A DNA stretch of 61,250 nucleotides from Clostridiales bacterium (GCA_015056315.1 SVGN01000012.1:1-61250), one strand, 5' to 3'; numbered from the stretch's first letter, positions 1-8,328 are shown. Numbers and translations are program-made. Notes: generated by a model from the letters alone, not told the origin.

Positions 1-147
1 TACGCCTCGGTTGACCCCAAAACTGTTCAGTACCTTGCAGGACATGAAAATAGTAAAGTAACTATGGACATCTATGCGAAGGTCAAGTATAATAGACCTG
101 AGCAACTGCTTGGCATTGTGAATTCGGCGTTTGGTCAGGCCACCTGA
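1..147 (+). CDS. Tyrosine recombinase/integrase, C-terminal end (partial at window edge)
   Basis: The reading frame is open from the first base and ends at TGA 145-147. The 48 residues match the end of the catalytic domain of phage/ICE tyrosine integrases: the segment LAGHENSKVTMDIYAKV carries the conserved His (codon 15) and the nucleophilic Tyr (codon 25, bases 73-75) in the usual H-x(9)-Y spacing. Enzymes of this family cut and rejoin DNA at attachment sites to integrate or excise an element. Most of the gene lies left of the window, so intactness cannot be judged. Directly downstream lie short direct repeats that could be its arm-type binding sites, and the AT-rich cargo to the right fits an integrated element. 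Confidence 0.85.
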   Translation, partial: YASVDPKTVQYLAGHENSKVTMDIYAKVKYNRPEQLLGIVNSAFGQAT

Positions 148-162
148 TATGGCATGGTTTGT

Positions 163-184
163 AGGGGTTAAATAGGGGTTAAAT
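163..184. repeat. Two tandem copies of AGGGGTTAAAT
   Basis: Two identical 11-bp units (163-173 and 174-184) sit 16 bases after the integrase stop codon. Together with five ATGGGTTAAAT-like units at 385-447 they make a set of near-identical short direct repeats on either side of two hairpins. Integrases with an N-terminal arm-binding domain bind such repeats beside the core crossover site, so an attachment region is the best guess. The binding role is inferred. Confidence 0.5.
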
Positions 185-204
185 CCCGGTAAGCAAACGA
201 AAAA

Positions 205-221
205 CCCTTGAAATTCAAGGG
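205..221. other. Perfect 17-base palindrome near the integrase end
   Basis: CCCTTGAA and TTCAAGGG flank a single A. Transcribed, it would form a hairpin, but no T-run follows directly. It could be a weak terminator of the integrase or part of an attachment site. From 148 to 654 no convincing gene is visible, only repeats and hairpins. Confidence 0.35.
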
Positions 222-303
222 CTTCAGGGTTTCTGATAGAAGTAGTACGGCCTCAAGGCTGCCCGTCGTGCGCCCCAGTTCTCCAAGCGCTAATTGGAAC
301 ATC

Positions 304-338
304 AAACCCTGGAAACACAACGTTTTCAGGGTTTTTTC
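304..338 (+). terminator. Intrinsic terminator
   Basis: AAACCCTG and CAGGGTTT form the stem, extended by GAAAC/GTTTT pairing, and TTTTTT follows. It is the likely transcription end for the integrase region. Confidence 0.65.
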
Positions 339-384
339 TTTTGTCTTGGTTTGACACATTTTGACAGAATTTGTGCCCATTTGT

Positions 385-447
385 ATGGGTGAAATATGGG
401 TAAATCGTCATAATGGGTTAAATGATGGGTTAAATAATGGGTGAAAA
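385..447. repeat. Five ATGGGTTAAAT-like direct repeats
   Basis: Units lie at 385-395, 396-405, 413-423, 425-435 and 437-447. All share ATGGG followed by T/G and AAAT (the last ends AAAA), at a spacing of about 11-17 bp, so they recur on roughly one face of the helix. They resemble AGGGGTTAAAT at 163-184. The array resembles iterons or integrase arm-type sites. There is no spacer structure, so it is not a CRISPR array. Confidence 0.55.
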
Positions 448-651
448 ACCCGGCTGAAAATGCCGCCCAGATCATCTTCTTTCTACTCGCCTCCCAGTGG
501 ATTTGGAGCGATAACAAGCTGATCTGTTATGACCAAGTTTGGCTGAAGCTGACCAAAACAAAATAATCCCGATAAAGAGCGTACCGTGTTTCATAACTGT
601 GCGCTTTTTGTTTGTCAAAATGCAGAAGTACGAATTGCAAAGGAGGTATGA

Positions 652-825
<174 letters not shown>

Positions 826-867
826 CAATCTGGCCGTCATATACAGGCAGGCAGAATACAAAAGCAA

Positions 868-1164
868 ATGACGCAGCTGGAACTTGCCAATAAGTTGGAT
901 GTGTCTGAAAGCTATGTGTCGCGAATTGAATGCGGTCGCAATCGGGTAAATATCGAGCGGCTGCTGGAAATCTGCATGATTCTTGATTTGCCTGTTGAGA
1001 ATATCCTGCAGGAATGCAGCGATTATTGTGTCCCCAAACAAGGAGTACCAGAGGATCCACTAAAGAAACGTCTGTTCCAGTTGGGGAACATGGCATCTCC
1101 CAAAGTGTTGGAACTGATGTGCGAGCTTTGCGAAACAGCCTACAAGAAGCTTGATTGCCAATAA
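868..1164 (+). CDS. XRE-family helix-turn-helix regulator
   Basis: The protein opens with a helix-turn-helix of the Cro/C1 type: MTQLELANKLDVSESYVSRI, then ECGRNRVNIERLLEICMILDLPVENIL. Such domains usually start 10-15 residues earlier, and the bases from 826 encode exactly such residues (GRHIQAGRIQKQ) in the same frame as the ParA stub, only a TAG apart. The true N-terminus may therefore be lost, or translation may restart at ATG 868 with a shortened first helix. The C-terminal 35 residues contain no domain I recognise. XRE proteins of this kind repress promoters of mobile elements. Whether this one still folds is uncertain. Confidence 0.65.
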   Translation: MTQLELANKLDVSESYVSRIECGRNRVNIERLLEICMILDLPVENILQECSDYCVPKQGVPEDPLKKRLFQLGNMASPKVLELMCELCETAYKKLDCQ

Positions 1165-1183
1165 GCATATAGAAGTGTACAAT

Positions 1184-1214
1184 AGCCACAGGTGTATTCT
1201 ATACATCGGTGGCT
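1184..1214 (+). terminator. Long hairpin between the XRE regulator and the sigma gene
   Basis: AGCCAC pairs with GTGGCT, and after one mismatch GGTGTAT pairs with ATACATC (one G-T pair), with a tiny loop. Only TTT follows, so termination may be partial. It sits 20 bases after the XRE stop. A possible GTG start of the next frame lies inside it, which argues for the later ATG at 1245. Confidence 0.45.
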
Positions 1215-1244
1215 GTTTCAATAATGTTTGAAAGTTGGGTACAT

Positions 1245-1787
1245 ATGAAGAGACTAACAGAAGAGCAAGAGGCATTTCTGAATCAACTGCCAGCAAAATA
1301 CGGCACTTATCTGGAAAAATACGCTTGTCGTTTCTTCGATTATAAGCCTCATATGCTCTCTATTGTTGAGGATGCTGTGCAGGAAACATTCATCGTTGCA
1401 ATCTGCGAGGTTGAGGATTTGATGAAGCATTCAAACAAGCACGGCTGGATGAAAACTACCCTCAAGCATATTCTGCTCAATAAGTGCAGAGAAATCAGCC
1501 GTCGCAAAGAAGAACTGTACGGCGAGGAAGCAGAAATACCGGCAATTGCTCAAAGCGCCATTGTCAATGCCCTGGAGCGTTGGGAAAGCAGAATCACATT
1601 GCCGGAAGTGATAGAACGTGCTGGCGAGATCCTGACAGATAATGAGATGGAATCCTTTATTGACCACTATCTGATAGGTCTCACAACAGAAGAAACTGCT
1701 TTACAGGAAGGCGTTTCAGTTGATGCCGTTCGCGGCAGACTGAGCCGTATTCGCAAGAAAATGAAGAAAAATTTCGGGATGAAGTGA
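1245..1787 (+). CDS. Sigma-70 family RNA polymerase sigma factor (ECF-like)
   Basis: The 180-residue protein has the layout of a small sigma factor. Region 2 is in the first half (EDAVQETFIVAI resembles the -10 recognition helix), and a region 4 helix-turn-helix is at the end (GLTTEETALQEGVSVDAVRG, then RLSRIRKKMKK). I chose ATG 1245 because the earlier GTG at 1209 lies in a hairpin; no clear ribosome site decides it. The gene is followed by a single-pass membrane protein that looks like its anti-sigma factor, then an ABC transporter set. That is the usual way such pairs control envelope-stress or antimicrobial-peptide responses. The target promoter is unknown. Confidence 0.75.
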   Translation: MKRLTEEQEAFLNQLPAKYGTYLEKYACRFFDYKPHMLSIVEDAVQETFIVAICEVEDLMKHSNKHGWMKTTLKHILLNKCREISRRKEELYGEEAEIPAIAQSAIVNALERWESRITLPEVIERAGEILTDNEMESFIDHYLIGLTTEETALQEGVSVDAVRGRLSRIRKKMKKNFGMK

Positions 1788-1830
1788 GTTTTTCTGTTTT
1801 TCCCGTTCTATAGTAGTAGGAGGTAATAGA

Positions 1831-2691
1831 ATGAGCAGAGACTATACTCAAATACAAAAGCTCAAGCAAGAGGTTTTATCCGGAACAACAACTTATGCCG
1901 ATGCGGAAAGGAGGTTGTTAGAAGCCATACGGGCCGAGGAAGACAAAGCGGATGCAGACTTGGATTATATCAATACCTGTGAAGATCTTTTGCTGGAACT
2001 GAGAACCGACGGCGAATGGCCTTCGTTCCCAACCGCAGAAAAGTATGTTGCAGAGATGCAGAAACATATGCAGGTAAAGAAGAAAAATCCTGGTCTTCCC
2101 AAGTTTGCATGGCGGTGCGCCGCAGTGCTGGCAGCAATGTTTGTGGTCGTACTCCTGGGTGATCGGTTATTCCACTGGCAGTGGTTCTCCGGAACCTCCA
2201 CAAAGGATGAGCAGCAATATGTGATTCGTGGACACGAGATCACAATCCCAATGATTGCTGAGAGTATAGCTGGCAATCAGCAAAATGTCGAACTCTGCAC
2301 TTCGAATTGGGATGAGGTTGTCGCCTTTCTTGGATTTGAACCCAGCATCCCGCTTCCGCAAGCTTTGGCATCGGTCAAGGAAGACTATGTTGTGTATGTG
2401 AATTCTGCGGAAATATCGCTGACAGTTCGATATTTCACAGAGAATGAGAATGTATGTACACATTATCGTATCTTATATTTCCTAAATCCAGAAGAGGCAT
2501 TTACTGCCTTAGAACAAACTGTTACAGGTTCTGTTGTTAGGATAGGGGATTGTGAAGTGTATGTTTCAGAAAATCTTAACCAGAATGCATACACATGGAT
2601 GGATGAGACTACTGTTAATCAACTGGTTGGAAATATAGCCGTTGATGTTGGAACTTGTATAATTGAAGATTTAGTAGGTGAAAACAAATGA
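1831..2691 (+). CDS. Anti-sigma-like single-pass membrane protein with DUF4367-like outer domain
   Basis: A clear AGGAGG precedes the ATG. The 286 residues divide into a charged cytoplasmic part (1-90, helical, with Cys-50), one membrane segment (about 92-112) and an extracytoplasmic domain. The last ~80 residues (YFLNPEEAF to WMDETTVNQLV) resemble the DUF4367 domain found on clostridial membrane proteins next to ECF sigma genes. Position 44 bases after a sigma gene suggests the N-terminal part holds the sigma factor at the membrane until a signal is sensed outside. No zinc-binding HxxxCxxC motif is visible, so it is not a ZAS-type anti-sigma. The role is inferred from context. Confidence 0.6.
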   Translation: MSRDYTQIQKLKQEVLSGTTTYADAERRLLEAIRAEEDKADADLDYINTCEDLLLELRTDGEWPSFPTAEKYVAEMQKHMQVKKKNPGLPKFAWRCAAVLAAMFVVVLLGDRLFHWQWFSGTSTKDEQQYVIRGHEITIPMIAESIAGNQQNVELCTSNWDEVVAFLGFEPSIPLPQALASVKEDYVVYVNSAEISLTVRYFTENENVCTHYRILYFLNPEEAFTALEQTVTGSVVRIGDCEVYVSENLNQNAYTWMDETTVNQLVGNIAVDVGTCIIEDLVGENK

Positions 2692-3085
2692 AAAAGATAA
2701 AACTATTGCTTGTATCATGCTAATCTGCTTACTGGGGTTTGCAATCAGTGCAGTGGCAAGCGAAGTGATGCCCTGTGCTGACACGGAATTTGCTTCGGCT
2801 TATCCGTCGCTTTACACGAGCAAAAGTGTGAGGTTTTCTGCCTTGACCAATACAATGAAGGGAAGCATTTCAGTCACTGAGTGCTGGCTTGAAGTCTATA
2901 TGAGCGGTCGCTGGCAAAAGGTAAAAGATCTTACACCCCCGAGCAAGGTCGCATATAACACCACGGTCTATAACGATACTGTAAGCTATGTCGATAAAAT
3001 CGGCAGCGGCACCTTCCGCGTGTGGGCAACTTTCAATGCCGATGGCCATGAGATTACCCGCTGCTCCAACGAAAGAACATATTGA
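2678..3085 (+). CDS. Small secreted protein, unknown function
   Basis: This 135-residue protein starts at GTG 2678 inside the end of the preceding gene (14-base overlap), so it is probably translationally coupled. Residues 8-28 form a hydrophobic signal segment ending AVASE. The mature part is about 108 residues, rich in Ser/Thr and aromatics and predicted as beta strands (SVTECWLEVYMSGRWQKV; GTFRVWATFNADG), with three cysteines outside the signal. I do not recognise a family. Its place between the anti-sigma gene and the transporter suggests an exported partner of the sigma system or a transporter-associated factor. Confidence 0.6.
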   Translation: MKTNEKDKTIACIMLICLLGFAISAVASEVMPCADTEFASAYPSLYTSKSVRFSALTNTMKGSISVTECWLEVYMSGRWQKVKDLTPPSKVAYNTTVYNDTVSYVDKIGSGTFRVWATFNADGHEITRCSNERTY

Positions 3086-3272
3086 TCTGCCATTTCAATA
3101 CCGCAATCCGAAAGAAATCTCCTCACTATAGCAAGGCATAGTATTACCGGTTTTGGCATGCAAAACCCATTTCGCGCAATATAAGGGGTATTTCGCGTTT
3201 TTAGCCACATCGGGAAGAAAAAAGTGGTTTATTATTGTAAATAAAAACAACGACTGAAAGGAGGAATTCTGA

Positions 3273-4094
3273 ATGATGAAGTCGTGTCTAAAGGCAATAA
3301 CCCACCGGCTTGAATTCATGCTTGCGGTTTTGCTGGAAATTCTGTTGGCGATAGCCGCACTCCTGATAGCAATCTATGGAAATAACGGTGCACCTGCAGC
3401 GTTATCGCAGCCGGCTTATCAAAGCAACTTGCTTTTCAGCAATGCTTTAGGGCAGGTCATTGTATTGGTGTTGATGCCCCTGTGTATTTCCCTGTGTTGT
3501 GGTGACTGTCTCTTTTTGCAGATGCAAAACGGGCTGTATCAATTAAGCATTATACGCACTGGAAGAAGGAAGTATTGGTGCTCCTTTTTGGCTGCCAGTG
3601 CTTTGGCTGGATCTGCAATCGCTGTGCTTCCTTTCCTGCTTAGTATAGGTTTTGCTCTTCTGGCGTTCCCGCTGGACAGTGGAGCAGGGTATCTCCATTA
3701 TGTGGGCTATAGGTCTACCATGCTGTATGCGTATGATTATACTGGTCATGCATGGACGGCATTGGCGGATTCGCCATATCTGATGATTGCAGCAATGATT
3801 CTCCTGCTGGGGGTGATGGGCGCACTCTATGCGGTGGTAGGGTGCTTGCTTACCCCTTTGTTCCGCCAAAATCGGATTTTGGCTATGCTGGTTCTTCCGG
3901 CTGGAATTCTGGTTGGAACCTTTGGCTTGCAGTCCTTTAGCTTAAACCGTTTTGTGTGGTTCAATTACTTTGTTTCTTCGCCGGAATTGCAGCTTGACCT
4001 AAAGGACTTGGGGATGAGCTTAGGCATATTTGCATTGGCTGCCATTGGCGGATTGGGAATTCGATTGAAGGTGTGCAGGGATGAGATTTCTTAA
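3273..4094 (+). CDS. ABC-type membrane protein, first of three
   Basis: AAAGGAGG lies 8 bases before ATG 3273. The 273 residues contain about six hydrophobic segments (near 15-37, 60-80, 103-130, 164-190, 195-220 and 250-268) and short polar loops, the pattern of ABC-2 type permeases. The next two genes overlap one another and encode similar small membrane proteins, and an ATPase follows. Sets of small permeases plus one ATPase are typical of lantibiotic-immunity (LanFEG-like) or bacitracin-type exporters. The substrate cannot be read from sequence. The gene starts 188 bases after the secreted protein, so it may have its own promoter. Confidence 0.65.
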   Translation: MMKSCLKAITHRLEFMLAVLLEILLAIAALLIAIYGNNGAPAALSQPAYQSNLLFSNALGQVIVLVLMPLCISLCCGDCLFLQMQNGLYQLSIIRTGRRKYWCSFLAASALAGSAIAVLPFLLSIGFALLAFPLDSGAGYLHYVGYRSTMLYAYDYTGHAWTALADSPYLMIAAMILLLGVMGALYAVVGCLLTPLFRQNRILAMLVLPAGILVGTFGLQSFSLNRFVWFNYFVSSPELQLDLKDLGMSLGIFALAAIGGLGIRLKVCRDEIS

Positions 4095-4725
4095 CCGTAT
4101 ATTGTTGGATGGCTGCCGGTTTGCCTTTATTCCCCTCATCGTGGTTCTGACACTGGTCTGCGCAGGAAGCGGAGGCGGCGAACAGGCAAGTGACTTTTTG
4201 AACCGTGTTTCTTTTTTCTTATTTGTAGCACCCTGTCTTTTGTTTGCTTTCAATGGCTTTGCCAAAAGGGTATACCGGGAATCGGTAGTGCTGCGATATG
4301 GAAGAAAAAGAATACTCATCATATCATTCGTTGCGCTGATGTTCATCAGTTTCATTTTGTCAGGAATTTCAGCGTTGTTTGTCATCATCGCCGTGCCTTC
4401 TGCTGTAGATGAAACCATGTGGTACTGGTTATGCCTGATATGCCAGATTTTCCTGATGGGCATGTGGTTTGATTTGCTCCAACTGATGACGAAGCGCATT
4501 TATGCTTTTCTGCTCCTTTTTCTTTGTGGGATGATGGAATTTGCCAGCACTTTTATGCCCATAGGGATTCAGTTAAGCAACCCTTTGGTGTGGAACTATA
4601 GCCTATTTTCTGAACCTGCCTATACCTATGGAACAGACATTCTGAAGGCAATAGCGGTGGCTGCAGGACTATGCTTTGCCAAGAAATATATATTGGTAAG
4701 AAGGACGGACTTTTTCTATGGCTGA
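4081..4725 (+). CDS. ABC-type membrane protein, second of three
   Basis: The gene overlaps the previous one by 14 bases. Its 214 residues hold about six membrane segments, starting with FAFIPLIVVLTLVCAG and FFLFVAPCLLFAFNG. The loop after the second segment (KRVYRESVVLRYGRKR) is basic and resembles the coupling loop of ABC-2 permeases that docks onto the ATPase; the first protein carries a similar stretch (LSIIRTGRRKYW). The pair thus look like paralogous half-permeases. Function is inferred from this similarity and the ATPase downstream. Confidence 0.6.
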   Translation: MRFLNRILLDGCRFAFIPLIVVLTLVCAGSGGGEQASDFLNRVSFFLFVAPCLLFAFNGFAKRVYRESVVLRYGRKRILIISFVALMFISFILSGISALFVIIAVPSAVDETMWYWLCLICQIFLMGMWFDLLQLMTKRIYAFLLLFLCGMMEFASTFMPIGIQLSNPLVWNYSLFSEPAYTYGTDILKAIAVAAGLCFAKKYILVRRTDFFYG

Positions 4726-5428
4726 TGAAGCAGTAAAAAGCAGGCGGTTTTGCCGCACGCCTCTGGTTTATTGTATCTTAGCAGGAATCGCTTACTGTAT
4801 CTTGATGGCCTTTGATGGATGTGACTTTATTCCGGGTGTCTTGTTCGGCGGCGAAGCCTACCTGCATGATGGGACTCTGCACTCCATGGTGCTTATCCAG
4901 TTGCCAGTGATTGCAAATCTGCTCATTTTAGATTGGCCTATGCACCGCTTTGCTGCCAGCCCGATTGTGTCCCGATACCGAACAAGATTGTGTTGGTCAA
5001 GGGCATTCCTTCTTTCCGCAACGTGCACTGCCGCTGTTATCTATCTGCTGCAGTATGGGATACTGGCTGCGGCGTCTGCACTGCAGGGAAAGCCATTCAC
5101 CGGCTGGAATGTGATGGTTCTGCCAACGTTGGCATGTAATATTGGCGCACTGGTGGTGTGCTACTGTTACATCTTCATTGCGGAGAAAAGTATTTCAAGG
5201 GCCAGCTGCTTTTTCCTGTTCATTGCTGTTTTGTTTATCGTCGGTCTGCTGCCGGAAGGAAGCCTTTGGAGCGGACTGCGTTTGGCTCTTCCGATAAGCT
5301 ATTTTCACTTTGAACTGATGAATAGTGTTTGCAGGGGGGAGGCTGTTCTGTCAGGCATGATGATTCACCTTGGATTAGCAGCGTTGTTTTTCACTTTACA
5401 AGCACGAAGAATCAACTTTATCAAATAG
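4718..5428 (+). CDS. ABC-type membrane protein, third of three
   Basis: ATG 4718 lies 8 bases inside the end of the second permease gene. The 236-residue product has six likely membrane segments (for example LVYCILAGIAYCILMAF and FFLFIAVLFIVGLL) and again a basic cytoplasmic loop (SRYRTRLCWSRAF) after the second segment. Three unequal permeases with one ATPase would be one more than LanEG pairs need, so one may be regulatory or the complex may be asymmetric. I do not recognise a named family. Confidence 0.6.
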   Translation: MADEAVKSRRFCRTPLVYCILAGIAYCILMAFDGCDFIPGVLFGGEAYLHDGTLHSMVLIQLPVIANLLILDWPMHRFAASPIVSRYRTRLCWSRAFLLSATCTAAVIYLLQYGILAAASALQGKPFTGWNVMVLPTLACNIGALVVCYCYIFIAEKSISRASCFFLFIAVLFIVGLLPEGSLWSGLRLALPISYFHFELMNSVCRGEAVLSGMMIHLGLAALFFTLQARRINFIK

Positions 5429-5447
5429 TAAAAGGAGAGTGGAAGCC

Positions 5448-6071
5448 TTGTATATAGCATTTCGGAATTATACCAAAATCATTCGCAAAAGAACCGTGTT
5501 AGAGGATATTACACTGGAGCTGGAGCAAAATCAAATCTATGGGGTAACAGGTCGCAATGGCTCGGGAAAGACGATGCTATTGCGTGCGGTATCAGGCCTG
5601 ATTCTGCCAACAAAGGGAGAAGTTCGCATTGATGGAAGGCTGCCGCAGGAGTGCAGCCAATCAATCGGTTTAGCGTTGAAGCCGGACTTCTGGCCTGGCC
5701 TGACAGGGTTGGAAAATTTGGAGTATCTTGCGGCCATTCGGAAGCAAGCATCTAAAGAGAAGATCATGCAAACAATGGAACAAGTCGGCCTTGACCCCAA
5801 GGACACAAGAAGCGTAAAAACATATTCCCGCGGAATGCTTCAAAAGCTGAACATAGCACAGGCCATCATGGAAAACCAAACGTTGATTTTGCTGGACGAG
5901 CCATGCGATTCATTGGACGATGGATCCATCAGCAGGTTTTATCAATTGATTTTAGAGGAAAAGCAGCGAGGAGCTACGATCCTAATTGCGTATCATGCTG
6001 ACAGTGCTATGGATGCGATGATCGATCACCAAATAGTCATCAGCGATGGAAAAGCACATATGGCCTTCTAA
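5448..6071 (+). CDS. ABC transporter ATP-binding protein
   Basis: The protein has all parts of an ABC ATPase: Walker A GRNGSGKT, signature YSRGMLQKLNIAQA (SRGM in place of LSGGQ), Walker B LILLDEP and a switch His in IAYHADS. At about 207 residues it is a minimal ATPase. The ribosome site GGAG (5434-5437) is 10 bases from TTG 5448 but touches the alternative GTG at 5439, so TTG is preferred. It follows the three permease genes by 19 bases and should energise them. The atypical signature resembles ATPases of antimicrobial-peptide immunity exporters. Confidence 0.85.
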   Translation: MYIAFRNYTKIIRKRTVLEDITLELEQNQIYGVTGRNGSGKTMLLRAVSGLILPTKGEVRIDGRLPQECSQSIGLALKPDFWPGLTGLENLEYLAAIRKQASKEKIMQTMEQVGLDPKDTRSVKTYSRGMLQKLNIAQAIMENQTLILLDEPCDSLDDGSISRFYQLILEEKQRGATILIAYHADSAMDAMIDHQIVISDGKAHMAF

Positions 6072-6101
6072 AACAGAAAAGAGGAAGGAGTGAAGGAAGA
6101 A

Positions 6102-6803
6102 ATGATACCAAGAAAAAAACGTCTGTGGCTCATGCTGGCTTCCATCGCCCTCATCGCAGCAGGAATTATGACGGCAATCATCTATCGTGGCACACTGAAG
6201 GAAATTGATTATGCTGCCATTGAAAATGGGCAAATAGAAGTGCGCAACATGGGAGATACGCTCCAAGAATATTACGAAGAATATGGCGACAATTTTGCTC
6301 AAGCAGACTATATCTTCAGTCAAAGCGATTTGGTCATCGTGGGAACACCTTCTGCTGAATACCAGCTATTACCCACCTCTATAGACAGAAAAGTAAAGGT
6401 GAATCAGGTTCTTAAAGGAACAACACCTGCGGACATGATCCACGTGATCGAACCATCCTTTATTTGGTTCTATGCTAATGGTGATTGTTCAGGTCGTGCG
6501 GTTTTGGGGTATGCACCCATGAAACCGCACGAACCATACATTTTATTCTTGCAGCAGGAACGGGAGAATGTGTATACGATAACCCACATGGCATTTGGAA
6601 AATATCCCATCGAGGCAAACCATGCAGCCGAACCTTTGGACTGGACAACGACCATAACCTATAGCCAGGTTTGCAATAACCTATTGCTTTCATCCGATTC
6701 AGAACTGTTCACAGCTTATCTGAAGGCCTATGATGAAGTCATCGAAATGCTAAACTCAATATGCACAGAGCTGAATTTGAAGCGAGCAGATCACCCGCTA
6801 TGA
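6102..6803 (+). CDS. Membrane-anchored extracytoplasmic protein with chimeric C-terminus
   Basis: GGAAGGAG lies 11 bases before ATG 6102. A basic start and one hydrophobic segment (about residues 6-27) anchor a ~205-residue outer domain, with strands such as DLVIVGTPSAEYQLL and VKVNQVLKGTT that resemble the small beta-barrel proteins often annotated as hypothetical lipoproteins. The last residues (KRADHPL) are read from DNA that encodes an RHS repeat in another frame, so the native end was probably cut off where the AT-rich cargo meets GC-rich DNA near 6780. It is the last gene of the transporter set; the role is unknown. Confidence 0.6.
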   Translation: MIPRKKRLWLMLASIALIAAGIMTAIIYRGTLKEIDYAAIENGQIEVRNMGDTLQEYYEEYGDNFAQADYIFSQSDLVIVGTPSAEYQLLPTSIDRKVKVNQVLKGTTPADMIHVIEPSFIWFYANGDCSGRAVLGYAPMKPHEPYILFLQQERENVYTITHMAFGKYPIEANHAAEPLDWTTTITYSQVCNNLLLSSDSELFTAYLKAYDEVIEMLNSICTELNLKRADHPL

Positions 6804-7240
6804 GTACGATCTGCTAGGCAGGCTCACCAAGGTCATCACCCCGGATGGTGCAGAAACCACCTATGGCCTACGATGCGTTGGGCAATCTGGTGGGCGAAAC
6901 CGATCCGCTGGGCAACCAGACCCGCTTTGTCTACACGGTGGAAAACCTGCTGGAACAGGTCACCTACGCCAACGGCGCAACCCAGAGCCTGACCTACGAC
7001 CTTGCGGGCAATGTCATCAGCGAAACCGATGGCGAGGGCAACACCAAGCAGTACCAGTATGACCGGGTCAACCGCCTGATTGCCGTTATCGACGAGGCGG
7101 GCAACAAAACCAGCTACGGCTACGGCACCAAGCTCTCCATGACCTATCCGGATGGTCGTGTGGTCAGCTATACCTACGACAGCATGAACCGCATGACCAG
7201 CGTTACCGGGCTGGATGGGGAAGTTTTCACCAAATCGTAA
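6784..7240 (+). pseudogene. RHS/YD-repeat protein fragment with a frameshift
   Basis: Translation from 6784 gives EQITRYEYDLLGRLTKV and the typical YD-repeat end TPDGAETTY. A single extra G near 6860-6865 (TATGGCCTAC where TATGCCTAC is expected) shifts the frame, and the repeats then continue: AYDALGNLVGETD, TYDLAGNVISETD, QYDRVNRLIAVID, TYDSMNRMTSVTG. About six repeats remain of a protein family normally over 1000 residues that forms a cocoon around a toxin or wall-binding domain. Both ends are missing: the left end joins the AT-rich element and the right end stops at TAA 7238-7240. A terminator follows. Confidence 0.8.
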
Positions 7241-7249
7241 TCTTGATCC

Positions 7250-7285
7250 AAAAAACAGACGACAAGCAATCGTTGTCTGTTTTTG
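7250..7285 (+). terminator. Intrinsic terminator after the RHS fragment
   Basis: AAAAACAGACGACAA pairs with TTGTCTGTTTTT (GAC side imperfect by one bulge) around the loop GCAATCG, ending in a T-run. The rest of 7286-7438 shows no gene. Confidence 0.75.
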
Positions 7286-7438
7286 TTTGTTTGCCCCGCC
7301 TTGCAAACCAAAATCAGGAATTGTTTTCGGGAGTCCTCACGCCCGGAATGGCACCGCAATGGGTGAAAAAACGGGTCATCTGCGCTGTACCCCTACCCCG
7401 TACGCATTCCTTTCTTACCCACCCCCCGCAACATTTCA

Positions 7439-7467
7439 TAGACAAATCACCCCGAAACGTGTATAAT
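7439..7467 (+). promoter_or_regulatory. Sigma-A type promoter for nagB
   Basis: TAGACA (7439-7444) and TATAAT (7462-7467) are 17 bp apart. The nagB start codon follows 67 bases after the -10. Confidence 0.6.
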
Positions 7468-7533
7468 ATGCGCGAACTGGATACAAAGTTGGTCTCCCCG
7501 ATTTTTATTCTATTACGAAGGGTCTGAAACCAC

Positions 7534-8319
7534 ATGAAGCTCATCATCCGGAACGACTACGATACCATGTGCGAGTGGGCAGCGCAGCATATTGCCGATG
7601 CCATCAACAACCACAAGGCCGACCGCCCCTTTGTGCTGGGTCTGCCCACCGGTTCCTCTCCTCTGGGCGTGTATAAGCGCCTCATCGAGATGAACAAGGC
7701 CGGTCAGGTCACCTTCAAGAATGTGATCACCTTCAATATGGATGAGTACATCGGTCTGCCCAAGGAGCACGACCAGAGCTACTGGTACTTTATGCACCAC
7801 TACTTCTTCGACCATATCGATCTGCCCGCCGAGAACATCAATATGCTCGACGGCATGACCGACGACCCCGAGGCTGAGTGCCTGCGCTACGAGGAGAAGA
7901 TCGCTGCCTGCGGCGGCATCGACCTGTTCATGGGCGGCTGCGGCGTGGATGGCCACATCGCCTTCAACGAGCCCTTCACCTCCCTTACCTCCCGCACCGG
8001 CGTGCGTGCCCTTACCGAGGATACCCTCATCGCCAACTCCCGCTTCTTCGATAACGACCCCAATAAGGTGCCCAAGACCGCGGTCTCTGTGGGCGTGGGC
8101 ACGGTGTGCGATGCCCGGCAGGTGCTGCTGCTCATCAGCGGCCACAACAAGGCCCGCGCCCTGCGCCACTGCGTGGAGGGCGGCGTGGATCACGCCTGGA
8201 CCATCTCTGCCCTGCAGCTCCATCCCGATGGCATCATCGCCTGCGACGAAGCCGCCTGCGGCGAATTGAAGGTGGATACCTACAAGTACTTCAAAGAGAT
8301 CTACAAGAACGAGAAGTGA
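7534..8319 (+). CDS. nagB: Glucosamine-6-phosphate deaminase
   Basis: The 261-residue product is full length for NagB, which turns glucosamine-6-phosphate into fructose-6-phosphate and ammonia, feeding amino sugars into glycolysis. Diagnostic motifs are LGLPTGSSP (phosphate loop), FNMDEYIGL (the catalytic-base Asp region) and [15 protein letters not shown], which carries the Asp, His and Glu of the active site. The start has a modest GAAGGG ribosome site. The gene has its own promoter and a terminator directly after it, so it is a single-gene unit. No nagA lies nearby. Confidence 0.95.
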   Translation: MKLIIRNDYDTMCEWAAQHIADAINNHKADRPFVLGLPTGSSPLGVYKRLIEMNKAGQVTFKNVITFNMDEYIGLPKEHDQSYWYFMHHYFFDHIDLPAENINMLDGMTDDPEAECLRYEEKIAACGGIDLFMGGCGVDGHIAFNEPFTSLTSRTGVRALTEDTLIANSRFFDNDPNKVPKTAVSVGVGTVCDARQVLLLISGHNKARALRHCVEGGVDHAWTISALQLHPDGIIACDEAACGELKVDTYKYFKEIYKNEK

Positions 8320-8328
8320 TCGTTCCTC

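Noticed and set aside
385..447. CRISPR-like repeat array
   Set aside because: Units are 11 bases with 0-7 base gaps; there are no spacers and no cas genes in the window.
441..566. 41-codon ORF from GTG 441 with a Trp-rich middle
   Set aside because: It overlaps the last direct repeat, lacks a ribosome site, and no family is evident; could be a remnant but cannot be supported.
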